A DNA stretch of 64,000 nt, taken from positions 1 to 64,000 of IMG/VR virus record IMGVR_UViG_3300034198_008895; one strand, written 5' to 3'. The notes under the pieces were generated by a model. That model did not search any database and was not told the origin of the DNA. It saw only the letters and a list, made by a program, of their open reading frames with translations. This DNA comes from a virus. The position numbers and the translations under genes are program-made. Positions 62,702 to 64,000 of this stretch are shown here, in pieces (position 1 is the stretch's first letter; each line of letters starts with the position of its first letter).

Positions 62702-63730
62702 TTACACAGAAATTGGATAATCGATTTTCTGATGTGATTGATAACCAACCAGAGTAAAGTCATCAATAGTAAAACTAAAGATGTCAGTCTTATTCGGGTT
62801 GATTTTCATTACCGGCAAATCATAAGGTTCATTGACAGATTGCTCTTCAATAAACTTTGCGATGTGATTATTATAGATATGGCAGTCACCAAAAGTATGA
62901 ATGAATTCACCAGGAATCATATTCACACACTGAGCAACCATCATCGTAAACAATGCATAGGATGCAATATTAAACGGAACACCCAGAATGTAGTCAGCAG
63001 ATCGTTGATACAGCTGACAGTCCAGTTTAAACTTAGGAATATTCAGACGAGTAAAGATCTCTTCGATCTCATCGTCCATAGAAGATTTGTTAGCTGGTTC
63101 GATATAATCAGGATAACGATCTACAAGAACAATACAACGTTCTTCAAAAGTCATTTCACGAACATAGAACTGGAAAAGACAGTGACAAGGGGCCAATGCC
63201 ATTTTACCTTGCTTAACGTTTTCTTGTGGAGAAATAGATTCATCAGGAAGATCTTCCACATTCCATGCAGATACGATATGACGGCGAGAAAATGGTTTCT
63301 TTTTCAAACCAGTGATCAGATCAGAAATCTGATCATGTTTCTGCCGAACAGGAGTTCCGGTGAAATGCATCTGATCAGCGTCACGTGTAGTCGGCGTGAC
63401 ATCAGACATACCAATGACTTTGCCTTCCCAACAACGCCACTGCTTACCATACACAGGACCAAGGTCACCATTCTCAGCCGCCCATTCATCCCAAATGTGG
63501 ACATTCTTTTCAACAAGAATATTGTTATTGGTATCACCGTTCAGAAACCAAAGTAGTTCTTCAATGATACCACGAGTAAACATCTTCTTCGATGTAAGCA
63601 AAGGAAATCCCTTGCTAAGATCAAAACGCATTTGCGGACCAAAGATACTAATTGTACCAGTACCTGTACGATCACCGCGACGATTACCTGTTTGTAGAAT
63701 ACGATCAGCAAGTTCGAGATATTGTTTCAT
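62702..63730 (-). CDS. thyA: Thymidylate synthase
   Basis: 342 aa. Makes dTMP from dUMP with methylene-tetrahydrofolate. Signatures: DRTGTGT (20-26), [11 protein letters not shown] (59-69), IWDEWA (79-84), GPVYGKQWR (91-99), the active-site Cys182 in [23 protein letters not shown] (237-247), [10 protein letters not shown] (251-260), [12 protein letters not shown] (278-289). Two insertions make it longer than the usual roughly 264 aa: about residues 104-134 and 191-234. AAGGATGCCGGA precedes the ATG, which overlaps the stop of the upstream gene (ATGA). Confidence 0.96.
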   Translation of the reverse strand: MKQYLELADRILQTGNRRGDRTGTGTISIFGPQMRFDLSKGFPLLTSKKMFTRGIIEELLWFLNGDTNNNILVEKNVHIWDEWAAENGDLGPVYGKQWRCWEGKVIGMSDVTPTTRDADQMHFTGTPVRQKHDQISDLITGLKKKPFSRRHIVSAWNVEDLPDESISPQENVKQGKMALAPCHCLFQFYVREMTFEERCIVLVDRYPDYIEPANKSSMDDEIEEIFTRLNIPKFKLDCQLYQRSADYILGVPFNIASYALFTMMVAQCVNMIPGEFIHTFGDCHIYNNHIAKFIEEQSVNEPYDLPVMKINPNKTDIFSFTIDDFTLVGYQSHQKIDYPISV

Positions 63731-64000
63731 TCCGGCATCCTTTTCAATTGAGAATAAGTTAAAGGGTGATATTTGATTCTATAGCTACCATCGCTCCAGT
63801 AGTCTTTTCTTACTTCACAAAGCACCAAGATAGTTGTATCAGGTGTCTTTAAACTACAATGGGTATGAATATAACTTGGTTCATTACCCGAAAGAATTTC
63901 TTGTTGTATTGTAGAGTTAGGTATAACCCATTCTCTTCCTAGCACTTGAGACTCATAGCAGTAATCAGCTAAAGCTGCAACAGTAGTTAGAACCGCCGAG
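63727..64000 (-). CDS. Unknown protein, 5' end outside window
   Basis: An open frame with no stop from the right edge to TGA at 63727, at least 90 residues ([20 protein letters not shown] ... [11 protein letters not shown]). A GTG at 63945 gives a 72-aa alternative but the frame continues upstream to 64000, so the true start is probably outside. It contains Cys and His residues in the middle ([17 protein letters not shown]). It is translationally coupled to thyA by an ATGA overlap; a small accessory protein of nucleotide metabolism is possible. No family recognised. Confidence 0.7.
   Translation of the reverse strand, partial: SAVLTTVAALADYCYESQVLGREWVIPNSTIQQEILSGNEPSYIHTHCSLKTPDTTILVLCEVRKDYWSDGSYRIKYHPLTYSQLKRMPE

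Noticed and set aside
1-64000. CRISPR arrays, insertion sequences and attachment sites
   Set aside because: No regularly spaced repeats, transposase genes with terminal repeats, or integrase/att pairs were seen.

Overview
This window is a stretch of a large (jumbo) tailed-phage genome. It carries a portal-like protein, a processed major capsid protein of the phiKZ-like type, and four paralogous proteins resembling phiKZ-type inner-body or internal head proteins. It also carries phage nucleotide-metabolism genes (class II ribonucleotide reductase, dCTP deaminase, thymidylate synthase, a MazG-like domain, a Nudix hydrolase), six tRNAs, HNH endonucleases and about 75 small compact genes, almost all on the minus strand. 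No bacterial housekeeping genes, insertion sequences or CRISPR arrays were seen. The host cannot be named. The circularly permuted two-piece tmRNA and the B12-type reductase fit an alpha- or betaproteobacterial host, and the GC-rich capsid gene in an otherwise AT-rich genome, plus tRNAs for AT-rich codons, fits a GC-rich host.

Layout. 1-14.4 kb is mostly virion genes: a partial tail-collar fibre (minus, running off the left edge), the only plus-strand gene (portal, 771-3374), three unknown probable structural proteins, the capsid protein (8202-10355), small genes and a possible tail/baseplate protein (12974-14389). 14.5-27.6 kb is nrdJ followed by small accessory genes: zinc-ribbon proteins, two lipoprotein/membrane-protein gene pairs, a J-domain protein, an HNH nuclease and a secreted protein. 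27.6-30.2 kb is an RNA island: two-piece tmRNA, a roughly 0.5 kb structured RNA, tRNA-Leu, an SGNH hydrolase, tRNA-Arg and an HNH gene preceded by a tRNA 5'-half remnant. 30.2-44 kb is a dense set of small genes of unknown function, among them a Tat-signal protein and an Rmf/CrpP-like protein. 44.1-44.6 kb is a second RNA island: tRNA-Ile(CAU), a roughly 330-nt structured segment and tRNA-Asn. 44.7-54.2 kb holds dcd, two genes with a shared tail module, a complete hemerythrin, an AAA-type ATPase, a Nudix hydrolase, a structural protein and a MazG-like protein. 54.2-55.0 kb is a third tRNA island (Tyr, Ser) with a second HNH gene and another tRNA 5'-half remnant. 55.2-62.6 kb is a virion block with the four internal-protein paralogues, followed by thyA and a partial gene at the right edge.

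Transcription. Most intergenic gaps have the same architecture: an A-tract and hairpin terminator of the upstream unit, then a promoter-like motif reading CATATATA on the minus strand about 25-45 nt before the next start codon. This motif precedes accessory genes, tRNAs and HNH genes. A different motif, roughly ATTTTKTGAnYTAT, lies in the same place before the portal, the tail fibre, the 471-aa and 457-aa structural proteins and the internal-protein genes, suggesting separate early/middle and late promoter classes.

The most notable item is the tmRNA island. A split, permuted tmRNA can be read with a matching 7-bp acceptor stem, an inter-piece P2 helix, a 14-codon tag ending in Leu-Ala-Ala, and a 10-bp stem closing the excised spacer. 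Directly upstream in the same transcript direction lies a gene-free, hairpin-rich segment of about 0.5 kb that may be a large ornate phage RNA.
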